A stretch of 9,806 nucleotides of DNA from Alphaproteobacteria bacterium. Lineage in GTDB: Bacteria > Pseudomonadota > Alphaproteobacteria > ATCC43930 > CGMCC-115725. How positions within the stretch are numbered: position 1 is the first letter of the stretch; each line of letters begins with the position of its first letter. The stretch lies in the NCBI GenBank assembly GCA_030040495.1, contig JASHTP010000468.1, positions 1-9,806 on the forward strand, read 5' to 3'. The notes under the pieces are model-generated. The model ran no database searches. It was not told the DNA's origin and saw only the letters and a program-made list of their open reading frames with translations. Positions 1 to 5,327 of the stretch are shown in pieces. The translations under genes were made by a program, and so were the position numbers.

Positions 1-1
1 C

Positions 2-586
2 CTCGACTGGCGGCGCGTCGAGCGCTGGACGGCGGCGATCGTGTCCGGCGAGACCGAGGAGCTGCGCCAGGTCTTCGCCGCAGCCGGTGCCCGCGGCCCG
101 TCGCTGCGCTGGCGGCCGCCGGTCGAGACGCTGAAAGCGCAGCAGCACCGCTTCCTGCTGCGCTACTGGGACGATCTGCGCGGCGCACGGCGCATGCCGG
201 GCTGCCGCGAGGTCGACGCCATCGAGATGCGGCCGGCGCTCGGCTACATCAATCTCGTCGAGGCGGTCGAGGGCGGGCACGACTTCCGCTACCGCGTCTT
301 CGGCAGCATCGTCGCCGCGGTCTCCGGCTTCGACATGACCGGGCGGTGCGCCTCGGCGCTCAGGGCGAGCGCCTACGTCGTCGAGTTCGGCCTCGCCGTC
401 TTCCGCGCCACGCTCCGCCGCGGCGAGCCGCTCTTCACCGTGCACGGGCCGCCGGCGGCGGTCTACACCGCGACCTGGCATCGTCTGGTGCTGCCGCTCG
501 CCGACGAGCAGGGCGAGGTCGCGCGGCTGCTCGTCTGCGTCGTGCCGATGGCCCATGACGGCACGCCGGTGGCGCTGCGGCTTTAG
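2..586 (+). CDS. PAS_5-type PAS domain protein, 5' end outside window
   Basis: The frame is open to the left edge, so the true start is probably outside the window. A GTG at 41 could start a 181-residue protein but has no convincing Shine-Dalgarno sequence. Counting from that GTG, residues 36-54 carry the PAS_5 signature: a W-D-x-L-R-G-x-R-R-M-P-G stretch, with RRMPG at 50-54. It is followed by the acidic, aromatic core ending FRYRVFGS and a GFDMTG loop. The C-terminal half (about residues 115-175) is the strand-rich end of the PAS fold. PAS_5 proteins are common in Rhodospirillales, and their ligand and output are mostly unknown. No effector domain is seen here. The upstream residues (a W-R-R-x-x-x-x-W-T-A-A pattern) suggest this is the second half of a tandem-PAS protein, which is an inference. 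A second PAS_5 gene lies at 8340-8867. Confidence 0.75.
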   Translation, partial: LDWRRVERWTAAIVSGETEELRQVFAAAGARGPSLRWRPPVETLKAQQHRFLLRYWDDLRGARRMPGCREVDAIEMRPALGYINLVEAVEGGHDFRYRVFGSIVAAVSGFDMTGRCASALRASAYVVEFGLAVFRATLRRGEPLFTVHGPPAAVYTATWHRLVLPLADEQGEVARLLVCVVPMAHDGTPVALRL

Positions 587-604
587 GAGCCGGGCTCCGA
601 GCGC

Positions 605-631
605 TGCATCCGGCCGGCGCCGCGGCGCGTA
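605..631 (+). promoter_or_regulatory. Candidate ECF-sigma promoter of the sigma/anti-sigma operon
   Basis: A TGCATCC box (605-611) and a CGTA box (628-631) are separated by 16 bases. The longer form CGCTGCATCCG-N13-CGCGTA (602-631) recurs with identical spacing at 2141-2170 in front of the ferritin-like gene. The layout fits a group IV sigma promoter, with an autoregulated copy before the sigma gene. A start near 638-642 would leave a leader of about 165 bases that contains the 734-758 hairpin. The repeat is seen directly; the promoter role is inferred. Confidence 0.55.
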
Positions 632-733
632 ATCCTTCCGGCGGCGGCTTTCCCGGAGGATGCGTCATGCGCTCGCTCGGCCGCGACGTCGGTGCCGACG
701 GGCGTCCTGCGCCGGTCTTCGCGTAATCATGGT

Positions 734-758
734 GATGAGGGTGGTTGCCTCCCTCATC
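734..758 (+). promoter_or_regulatory. Perfect 8-bp hairpin in the leader of the sigma factor gene
   Basis: GATGAGGG (734-741) and CCCTCATC (751-758) are exact inverted repeats around a 9-base centre, and two further inner G-C pairs are possible (743-744 with 748-749). There is no T-tract, so it is not an intrinsic terminator. It lies 49 bases before the chosen start codon, so it could be an operator or an RNA structure affecting stability or translation. Confidence 0.4.
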
Positions 759-791
759 GACCGGGCGCGCGCCCGCGCCGCGCCGGTGGAC

Positions 792-798
792 AAGGAAG
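792..798 (+). promoter_or_regulatory. Shine-Dalgarno deciding the sigma factor start
   Basis: AAGGAAG lies 8 bases before the ATG at 807. The other in-frame ATGs at 660, 729 and 837 have no usable site: at 660 a GGAGG abuts the start codon with no spacing, and 729 and 837 have nothing purine-rich in range. This supports 807. Confidence 0.6.
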
Positions 799-806
799 CC
801 CGTTCC

Positions 807-1391
807 ATGCACGGTGTCGCGCAGCCTCGGCGCGTCATGGATCAGAAGCTCGCCGCCCTCGCCTCGCTCGACGCGCTGCTCCTCGCGGTGCAGCGCGGCA
901 GCCGCGCCGCGCTGGAGCGACTCTACGAGCTGGAATCGCGGCGGCTCTACGGCATCGCGCTGCGCATCACGCGCCGGCCGGACCTCGCCGCCGACGCGCT
1001 GCAGGACGCTTTCGTCCAGGTCTGGCAGAACGCCGCAAGCTTCGCGCCCGAGCGCGGCAATGCCGCCGCCTGGCTCACCGGCATCCTGCGCTTCCGCGCG
1101 CTCGATCTCGTGCGCAAGCTCGGCCGCGAAACGCCGAGCGACGATCCCGCGCTGGGCGACCGCGCCGACGAGCCGGACATGGCGGCGGCGATCGATCTGC
1201 GGCTCGCCGCAAGCGCCTTGCGCCGCTGCCTCGAGGCGCTCGAGGAGAAGCAGCGGCGCTGCATCATCCTCGCCTTCGTCGACGGGCTGAGCCATGCCGA
1301 GATCGCCGCGCGCCTGCCGGCGCCGCTCGGCAGCGTCAAGAGCTGGGTGCGGCGCGGCCTTCTCTCGCTCCGGAGCTGTCTCGAATCATGA
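807..1391 (+). CDS. ECF (group IV, sigma-70 family) RNA polymerase sigma factor
   Basis: This is a 194-residue extracytoplasmic-function sigma factor, which directs RNA polymerase to a small stress regulon. Region 2 spans about residues 24-104. It includes the core-binding and -10 recognition helix with DALQDAFVQVW, and the LTGILRFRALDLVRK end. Region 4 spans about 138-194. It contains EKQRRCIILAF, then the helix-turn-helix GLSHAEIAARL and GSVKSWVRRGL that reads the -35 element. There is no region 1 or 3, as expected for ECF factors. The 807 start is chosen for its Shine-Dalgarno; the ATG at 837 (184 aa) also gives a plausible N-terminus, and longer forms add only Arg-rich sequence. The stop overlaps the next gene's start as ATGA (1388-1391), so the two are translationally coupled, as is typical of sigma/anti-sigma pairs. 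A candidate self-recognised promoter lies at 605-631. Confidence 0.93.
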   Translation: MHGVAQPRRVMDQKLAALASLDALLLAVQRGSRAALERLYELESRRLYGIALRITRRPDLAADALQDAFVQVWQNAASFAPERGNAAAWLTGILRFRALDLVRKLGRETPSDDPALGDRADEPDMAAAIDLRLAASALRRCLEALEEKQRRCIILAFVDGLSHAEIAARLPAPLGSVKSWVRRGLLSLRSCLES

Positions 1392-2071
1392 TCCCCGACA
1401 CGTCCGAAGAGCTGCACATTCTCGCCGGCGAATATGTCCTCGGCGTGCTCGAGCCGGGAGCCGCGCGCGAGGTCGAGGCGGCCTTGCCGCATCATGCGGA
1501 GCTGCGCCGCGCCGTCGCCTTCTGGCAGGAGCGGCTCCAGCCGCTGGCGATGCTGGCGCCGCCGGCCGAGCCGCCGCCGGGCCTGTGGCAGCGGATCGAG
1601 AGCGCCCTTGCCCCGGGCGCGGCGCCGGCGCGGCCGGCGGGCCTCTGGCAGTCGCTCGCGCTGTGGCGCGCCGCGACGGCGGCGGCGGCCGCGGTGGCGG
1701 CGGGTCTGGCGCTCTATGTGGCGCTGGCGCCGGCGGCGGGGCCTGCCTATGTCGCGGTGCTGCACGCGCCGCAGCAGGTGCAGCCGGCTTTCGTCGCCAC
1801 CGGCAGCAGCGGCGGGCTGTTGCTGCGCGCGGTGGCCGAGGCGCAGCCGCCCGGCGATCGCGGCTTCGAGCTCTGGGCGATCCCGCCGGACGCCAAGCCG
1901 AAACCGCTCGGCGTCATTCCGCCCACCGGCAGGATCGAGCTCGGCGCGTCGCCGCTGGCGCTCGGCGCGGGCACGACGCTCGCCATCAGCATCGAGCCCA
2001 AGGGCGGCTCGCCCACCGGCCAGCCGACCGGGCCGGTGGTCTTCGTCGGCACGCTGCTGCCGGCGAAATAG
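1388..2071 (+). CDS. RskA-like transmembrane anti-sigma factor
   Basis: This 227-residue membrane protein should hold the upstream sigma factor inactive. Residues 9-53 form the cytoplasmic anti-sigma segment, with LAGEYVLGVLEP at 12-23 and the W46/L50/L53 pattern shared by RskA and related RskA-type anti-sigma factors. A Pro-rich linker with two G-L-W motifs leads to one transmembrane helix at about 95-117, very rich in alanine. The region 118-227 would be periplasmic and matches the RskA C-terminal domain type, including the GFELWAIP and K-P-x-x-L-G-V-I-P motifs. There is no HxxxCxxC zinc motif, so it is not a ChrR/ZAS redox-type anti-sigma factor. Release probably requires proteolysis or an envelope signal, which is inferred from the family. 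The ATG overlaps the sigma factor stop by 4 bases. Confidence 0.9.
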   Translation: MIPDTSEELHILAGEYVLGVLEPGAAREVEAALPHHAELRRAVAFWQERLQPLAMLAPPAEPPPGLWQRIESALAPGAAPARPAGLWQSLALWRAATAAAAAVAAGLALYVALAPAAGPAYVAVLHAPQQVQPAFVATGSSGGLLLRAVAEAQPPGDRGFELWAIPPDAKPKPLGVIPPTGRIELGASPLALGAGTTLAISIEPKGGSPTGQPTGPVVFVGTLLPAK

Positions 2072-2082
2072 AGCGGCGCGCG

Positions 2083-2136
2083 TTCGGCCGGCATCCGATT
2101 CCGCCGGGTCGAATGCCACCCCGGCCGAATTTTCTT
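2083..2136 (+). terminator. Candidate intrinsic terminator after the anti-sigma gene
   Basis: TTCGGCCGG (2083-2091) pairs perfectly with CCGGCCGAA (2121-2129) and is followed by TTTTCTT (2130-2136). The 29-base loop is long but can fold further (ATTC 2098-2101 with GAAT 2111-2114). It begins 12 bases after the anti-sigma stop and ends 7 bases before the next candidate promoter box. The long loop lowers confidence. Confidence 0.5.
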
Positions 2137-2143
2137 GCGTCGC

Positions 2144-2170
2144 TGCATCCGCGGGCGCTGCTGCCGCGTA
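2144..2170 (+). promoter_or_regulatory. Candidate ECF-sigma promoter of the ferritin-like/cupredoxin operon
   Basis: TGCATCC (2144-2150), 16 bases, then CGTA (2167-2170). Within the longer motif at 2141-2170 the first 11 and last 6 bases are identical to those at 602-631, with a 13-base centre of unrelated sequence in both. A start near 2177-2180 would give a leader of about 60 bases before the ATG at 2237. This links the operon to the adjacent sigma factor. Confidence 0.55.
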
Positions 2171-2236
2171 GCCATGCTGTCGGGGCCGCTGCGCTCCGGC
2201 TCGACGCAACGCTGCAGACCTGGACGGGAGAACCCC

Positions 2237-2830
2237 ATGACCCCTGCTTCACTGGTGACGCGCTCACGCCTCCTCGCCTCGCGCCGCGGCCTGATCAAGG
2301 GCGCCGGCACCGCGACGCTTTCGGCGCTGGCGGTCGGCCTGCTCGCCGGCTGCGAGAGCATGGCCGCGGACAAGACGATGGCCGCCGATCCCGCCGGCGA
2401 TGTCGGCGTGCTCAACGCCGCGCTCGGCCTCGAATACCAGGCGATCGCCGCCTACCAGGTCGGCGCCGAGAGCGGGCTGCTGCAGCAGCCGGTGCTGGCG
2501 CTCGCCGTGCAGTTCCAGAGCGACCACAAGCAGCATGCCCAGCTGCTGTCCGCCACCATCGCCAAGCTCGGCGGCAGCCCGGTGATGGCCAAGCCCGCTT
2601 CCGACTACCACTTCCCCACCGACCAGCTGAAGGACCAGGCCGACGTGCTGCGCTTCGCCGCCGGCCTCGAGAAGGGCGCGGCCTCGGCCTATCTCGGCGC
2701 GGTGCCGATCCTCGCCGACAAGGATCTGGCGAAAGCGGCGGCGAGCATTCTCGGCGACGAGACCATGCATTGGGCGGTGCTGCGCCACGCGCTGGGCGAG
2801 AACCCGGTGCCGGCCTCCTTCATCTCCTGA
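2237..2830 (+). CDS. Ferritin-like domain protein with Tat lipoprotein signal
   Basis: This 197-residue protein has a twin-arginine signal (S-R-R-G-L-I-K, residues 15-21) running into a lipobox L-A-G-C with the acylated Cys at 39. It should therefore be exported folded and anchored in the envelope. Residues 55-188 match a four-helix ferritin-like bundle (Ferritin_2/DUF4439-like). Candidate di-metal ligands are E66 in helix 1, H97/H100 in helix 2 (HxxH rather than the usual ExxH), E145 in helix 3 and E175/H178 (ExxH) in helix 4. The true activity (iron binding, peroxide consumption, Mn use) cannot be read from the sequence. The ATG at 2237 is chosen for GGGAG six bases upstream and because it precedes the Tat motif; an upstream in-frame ATG at 2135 would place it too deep. 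A candidate ECF promoter lies 66 bases upstream, and the cupredoxin gene follows after 11 bases. Confidence 0.85.
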   Translation: MTPASLVTRSRLLASRRGLIKGAGTATLSALAVGLLAGCESMAADKTMAADPAGDVGVLNAALGLEYQAIAAYQVGAESGLLQQPVLALAVQFQSDHKQHAQLLSATIAKLGGSPVMAKPASDYHFPTDQLKDQADVLRFAAGLEKGAASAYLGAVPILADKDLAKAAASILGDETMHWAVLRHALGENPVPASFIS

Positions 2831-2841
2831 GCCGCGCCGCC

Positions 2842-3231
2842 ATGCCGCCGCGACCTTTGGCGCTCGCCGCTTTGCTGCTGGCGGCGCTCGGCGCCTGCGC
2901 CGCGCCGCGCGCCCCGGCGGAAGCCGGCGCGGTCGCGGCGCTGGTGCGCATGACCGACGCTTTCGAGTTCGACCCCGCCGCCGTCACCATCCGCGCCGGC
3001 GAGACCGTCGAGTGGCGCAACGCCTCGCGCTTCCGCCACAGCGTCACCGCCGACCCCGCGCTCGGCGGCGCCGCGCTGCCGCCGGGCGCGCAAGCCTTCG
3101 CGTCCGGCGAGCTGGCGCCCGGCGCGAGCTTCCGCCGCACCCTCACCGTGCCGGGCACCTATCGCTATTTCTGCAGCCAGCATGAAGGCGTCGGCATGGC
3201 CGGCGAGATCACGGTGCTGCCCGTGAAGTGA
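2842..3231 (+). CDS. Cupredoxin (plastocyanin-like type-1 copper) lipoprotein
   Basis: This 129-residue secreted blue-copper protein has a short hydrophobic signal ending in A-L-G-A-C, with the lipid-modified Cys at 19. The mature domain starts F-E-F-D-P-A-A-V-T-I-R-A-G-E-T-V-x-W, the classic cupredoxin opening. All four type-1 copper ligands are present: H66 in RHSV, then C111, H114 and M119 in Y-F-C-S-Q-H-x4-M. This predicts a functional one-electron carrier tethered to the membrane. It starts 11 bases after the ferritin-like stop, so both are probably co-transcribed and may exchange electrons in the periplasm (inference). No clear Shine-Dalgarno precedes the ATG, so translation may be coupled. 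It converges on the amidase gene with 5 bases between the two stops and no visible terminator. Confidence 0.88.
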   Translation: MPPRPLALAALLLAALGACAAPRAPAEAGAVAALVRMTDAFEFDPAAVTIRAGETVEWRNASRFRHSVTADPALGGAALPPGAQAFASGELAPGASFRRTLTVPGTYRYFCSQHEGVGMAGEITVLPVK

Positions 3232-3236
3232 CGCCG

Positions 3237-4460
3237 CTAATCGCGGAAGATCCCCTTCGGGATCATGGCATGGATGCCTTTGACGCCGTCCACCACCTGC
3301 GTCACCTCGAAATCGACGGCGATCGAGGCGAGCGCGTAGGCATCGGCGCGCGCCAGCCCCTTCTCCTCGCTCAGGAACTTGATGCATTCGCGGATCGCGA
3401 GCTTCATCGCCTCGTCGAGATTTTCATGCAGGCCGAGCGTGATCCAGTGGGTCGGCGTCTCGGCGCGCGGCCAGGCGAGCGGCCTGCCCTTGAGGAGATC
3501 GAAGCGGAAGGTGCCGGTGAGCGAGGTCTCGATGGCGGTGAGGTCGACCTCGCCGTCGCCCTGGGCGGCATGGCCGTCGCCGACCATGAACAGCGCCTCG
3601 GGCACATGGACCGGCAGATAGAGCGTCGCACCCGCGGTCAGATCCTTGAGGTCGATGTTGCCGCCGAAGGCGCCGGGCGGGACGGAGCTGACGCGGCCGA
3701 GGCTGCGCGCCGGGCCGGTCGCCATGATGCCGAAGAACGGCGCCAGCGGCACCTCGATGCGCTCGGAGAATTTGGCGACGCCGCGCGCGGTGTCGAAGGG
3801 GATGACGATGCTGCGGTTCAAGGTGAACTCGTCGGGCAGCCCGCCGCGGTTCATGCGCATGGTGTTGACGCCGTAAGGAACGCGCGGCACCGCGTCCAGC
3901 ACATGGACGGCGAGCACGTCGCCGGGCTCGGCGCCGGCGACGGCGACGGGGCCGCTCACCACATGCGGGCCGATGCCGCTGTGCTGCACCTTGGCATAGA
4001 CGCCGACGAGATCGCGCAGCACCTCCTCCTTGGCGATGCCGAAGCGCGCGAAGAAGCTTTCGGGATCGCCCTGATCGGCGAGGATGCCCTCGTGCGAGAC
4101 CGTGTCGATGGTGACGGTGTCGCCGGGCGCGATCCGCAACACCGGCTCGGCGGCGCCGGAGAGATAGCCCCAATGCACCGTCTCGGGCCCGCAGCGCAGG
4201 CGGTGGCGGCCGCCGCCGAGGCTCTCGACGAGCCTGGCGTCGGCGGCGCGCTTCAGCCCGGCCTCGGAAACGCGGCAATGGGAGGAGGCCGGCGGCACCA
4301 GCGGCGGCGCGGGCTCTTCGGCGAGCCGCAACCCCGCGCGCAGGAAATCGCGCTTCTCGCGGTCGATCAGCTGCAGGCGGAACAGCTCGTCGACGAATTC
4401 GGCATAGCGGCCGCGCTCGGAGCGCGCGGCGGGTCGAGGGGCATCGGGATCGTCGTGCAT
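3237..4460 (-). CDS. Acetamidase/formamidase family protein
   Basis: This 407-residue protein of the FmdA/AmdA family hydrolyses short amides (formamide, acetamide) to ammonia and the acid; the exact substrate is not fixed by sequence. Family hallmarks are T-V-H-W-G-Y at 94-99, then P-V-L-x-I-x-x-G-D-T-V-T-I-x-T at 106-120. Next comes GPHVVSGPVAVAGAEPGD at 164-181, P-F-F-G-I-M-A at 241-247 and F-G-G-N-I-D at 265-270. The strongest is MVGDGHAAQGDGEV at 292-305. The N-terminal 60-70 residues look like an added helical segment. The ATG at 4460 has no strong Shine-Dalgarno, but no better in-frame start is seen between it and the Rid gene. It lies 86 bases downstream of the Rid-family gene on the same strand, probably one unit. 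A long plus-strand open frame over it is a GC-driven shadow. Confidence 0.9.
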   Translation of the reverse strand: MHDDPDAPRPAARSERGRYAEFVDELFRLQLIDREKRDFLRAGLRLAEEPAPPLVPPASSHCRVSEAGLKRAADARLVESLGGGRHRLRCGPETVHWGYLSGAAEPVLRIAPGDTVTIDTVSHEGILADQGDPESFFARFGIAKEEVLRDLVGVYAKVQHSGIGPHVVSGPVAVAGAEPGDVLAVHVLDAVPRVPYGVNTMRMNRGGLPDEFTLNRSIVIPFDTARGVAKFSERIEVPLAPFFGIMATGPARSLGRVSSVPPGAFGGNIDLKDLTAGATLYLPVHVPEALFMVGDGHAAQGDGEVDLTAIETSLTGTFRFDLLKGRPLAWPRAETPTHWITLGLHENLDEAMKLAIRECIKFLSEEKGLARADAYALASIAVDFEVTQVVDGVKGIHAMIPKGIFRD

Positions 4461-4546
4461 GGCGGGGGGTCCGCAGCGGTGTCTGGCGCGGGGACTGTGG
4501 CGAACGCGCCGGTGGGCGGCAAGCGGCCTCGCCGCGGACGAATGCG

Positions 4547-4966
4547 CTAGCCGTGTTTGTCCAACGCCACCGCCTCGACCTCGATCAGGAACTCCTCCTT
4601 GACCAGCCGGTCGATGATGAGCAGCGTGTTGGGCGGATAGAGCTTGCCGGGGAAGAGCGTGGGAAAGAGCTCGGCGCGGCGGGCCATGAAGCGCTCGATG
4701 TCCTGCGCATGGACCAGATACGTCGTGAACTTCGCCACCTCCTCGAAGCCGAGCCCGAGGCCGCGCAGCACGGCGCGGAGATTGTCGAAGACCTGCCGGA
4801 ACTGCGCGTCGAAATCGCCCTTGCCGACCACCGCCCCGTCGGCGCCGACGGCGACCTGGCCGGCGATGAAGTAGAGCGCGCCGGCCTCGACCCGCGCCAC
4901 GTGCGAATAAAGCCCCTGCGCCGGGCTTGCGGCTTCGGGATTGAGATATTGGACCGGCTTCGCCAT
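4547..4966 (-). CDS. Rid (YjgF/YER057c/UK114) family protein lacking the catalytic Arg
   Basis: This 139-residue single-domain cytosolic protein matches the usual Rid length and is likely a trimer. Family features are G-L-Y-S-H at 18-22, Y-F-I-A-G-Q-V at 32-38, the F-x-N-L-R-A-V-L helix around 60-67, K-F-T-T-Y at 79-83 and E-V-E-A-V-A at 129-134. In archetypal RidA, the P-A-R-S motif carries the Arg that binds the carboxylate of 2-aminoacrylate-type imines. By alignment it is replaced here by Asn113 (P-P-N-T), while the later acidic residue is kept as E131. This places it with the non-archetypal Rid4-Rid7-type subfamilies, so imine deaminase activity should not be assumed. The ATG has a strong GGAGG seven bases upstream. 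It is the first gene of a likely operon with the amidase, which suggests a role in amide or nitrogen catabolism. Confidence 0.9.
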   Translation of the reverse strand: MAKPVQYLNPEAASPAQGLYSHVARVEAGALYFIAGQVAVGADGAVVGKGDFDAQFRQVFDNLRAVLRGLGLGFEEVAKFTTYLVHAQDIERFMARRAELFPTLFPGKLYPPNTLLIIDRLVKEEFLIEVEAVALDKHG

Positions 4967-5223
4967 CGCCTCGCCTCCGCGCTGAAACCCGGCGATGCTG
5001 GCGCGCCGCGACGCCGCCGGTCAACGGCTCACGATGCGACGGGGCGGGTCACGGCCGGCTCGCCTTCGCCTGGATCGGCCCGCCGCCGCAGCTCGGCCTT
5101 GCCGCGACCGCCGATTTGACGCATCCTCCCGGGGTAAGCCGTGTCTTTGGAGGGATGCCGGCGAACAAGATCATCGTCGTTCCTGCGCTGGGAATTGGCG
5201 GCTGAAGATCGGGGCATGACGAA

Positions 5224-5253
5224 GCCCGCCTGGGGAGGCCCAGGTCATCGGGC
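5224..5253 (+). promoter_or_regulatory. Two-tier hairpin upstream of lldP
   Basis: CCTGGG (5229-5234) pairs with CCCAGG (5239-5244) around a 4-base GAGG loop. The outer arms GCCCG (5224-5228) and CGGGC (5249-5253) pair outside a one-sided TCAT bulge, giving 11 pairs in all. There is no T-tract. If transcription begins upstream, this would be a structured leader about 75 bases before the start codon. Function unknown. Confidence 0.4.
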
Positions 5254-5275
5254 AAATACATGGTTGTCTGATCCA

Positions 5276-5285
5276 GCACGCGTGC
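5276..5285 (+). promoter_or_regulatory. GCACGCGTGC palindrome upstream of lldP
   Basis: This is a perfect 10-base palindrome 42 bases before the permease start, overlapping a second palindrome CGTGCACG (5281-5288). A TGG-N9-CCA arrangement lies just upstream (5261-5275), loosely like GntR/FadR-type half-sites. It is a candidate operator for a lactate-responsive regulator, but short palindromes arise readily in GC-rich DNA. Confidence 0.25.
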
Positions 5286-5311
5286 ACGGCATCCACTCCG
5301 TAATGGGCAAT

Positions 5312-5322
5312 GGGGGAGGAAG
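5312..5322 (+). promoter_or_regulatory. Strong Shine-Dalgarno deciding the lldP start
   Basis: A purine run containing GGGGGAGGAAG ends 5 bases before the ATG at 5328. It selects that ATG over the in-frame ATG at 5310, which overlaps the run and would add six residues (M-G-E-E-V-R) before the conserved N-terminus. Confidence 0.75.
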
Positions 5323-5327
5323 TCCGA

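Larger units (their letters stand above)
4967..5327. other. Divergent intergenic region between the Rid gene and lldP
   Basis: This stretch of 361 bases has no gene I can support. The half near the Rid gene (4967-5110) is very GC-rich and holds only a weak minus-strand TTGACC-like box at 5019-5024 without a good -10. The half near lldP (5111-5327) is less GC-rich and contains a hairpin at 5224-5253 and a 10-base palindrome at 5276-5285. Promoters for both directions must lie here, but I cannot place either firmly. Confidence 0.6.

Noticed and set aside
586..598. GGAGC-CGG-GCTCC hairpin at the stop of the first PAS gene as a terminator
   Set aside because: The stem is only 5 pairs with a 3-base loop and has no T-tract.
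720..728. Second CGCGTAATC, identical to 626-634, as another ECF -10 element
   Set aside because: No TGCATCC-like box lies 15-17 bases upstream; only the 605-631 copy has both elements.
947..2209. 420-codon minus-strand open frame opposite the sigma/anti-sigma genes
   Set aside because: Arg/Ala-rich shadow over two confidently identified genes in an ATGA overlap.
3228..4550. 440-codon plus-strand open frame opposite the amidase
   Set aside because: It is an antisense shadow of a clear acetamidase/formamidase gene. Its composition (Asp/Glu/Arg/His/Gly/Ala rich) is typical of reverse-frame reading of GC-rich coding DNA, with no recognisable domain.
4461..5024. Upstream extension of the amidase frame giving a 595-residue protein
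   Set aside because: The extension runs through the Rid gene in another frame and has no homology-like features; the ATG at 4460 with Rid as a separate gene is the better reading.
4995..5024. Minus-strand TTGACC box (5019-5024) as a sigma-70 promoter of the Rid gene
   Set aside because: The sequence 17-18 bases downstream (CCAGCA/CAGCAT) is a poor -10, so it cannot be separated from chance.
5155..5205. 16-codon ORF after a GGAGGG as a leader peptide for lldP
   Set aside because: The Shine-Dalgarno abuts the ATG with no spacing, and the peptide has no control codons or conserved character.
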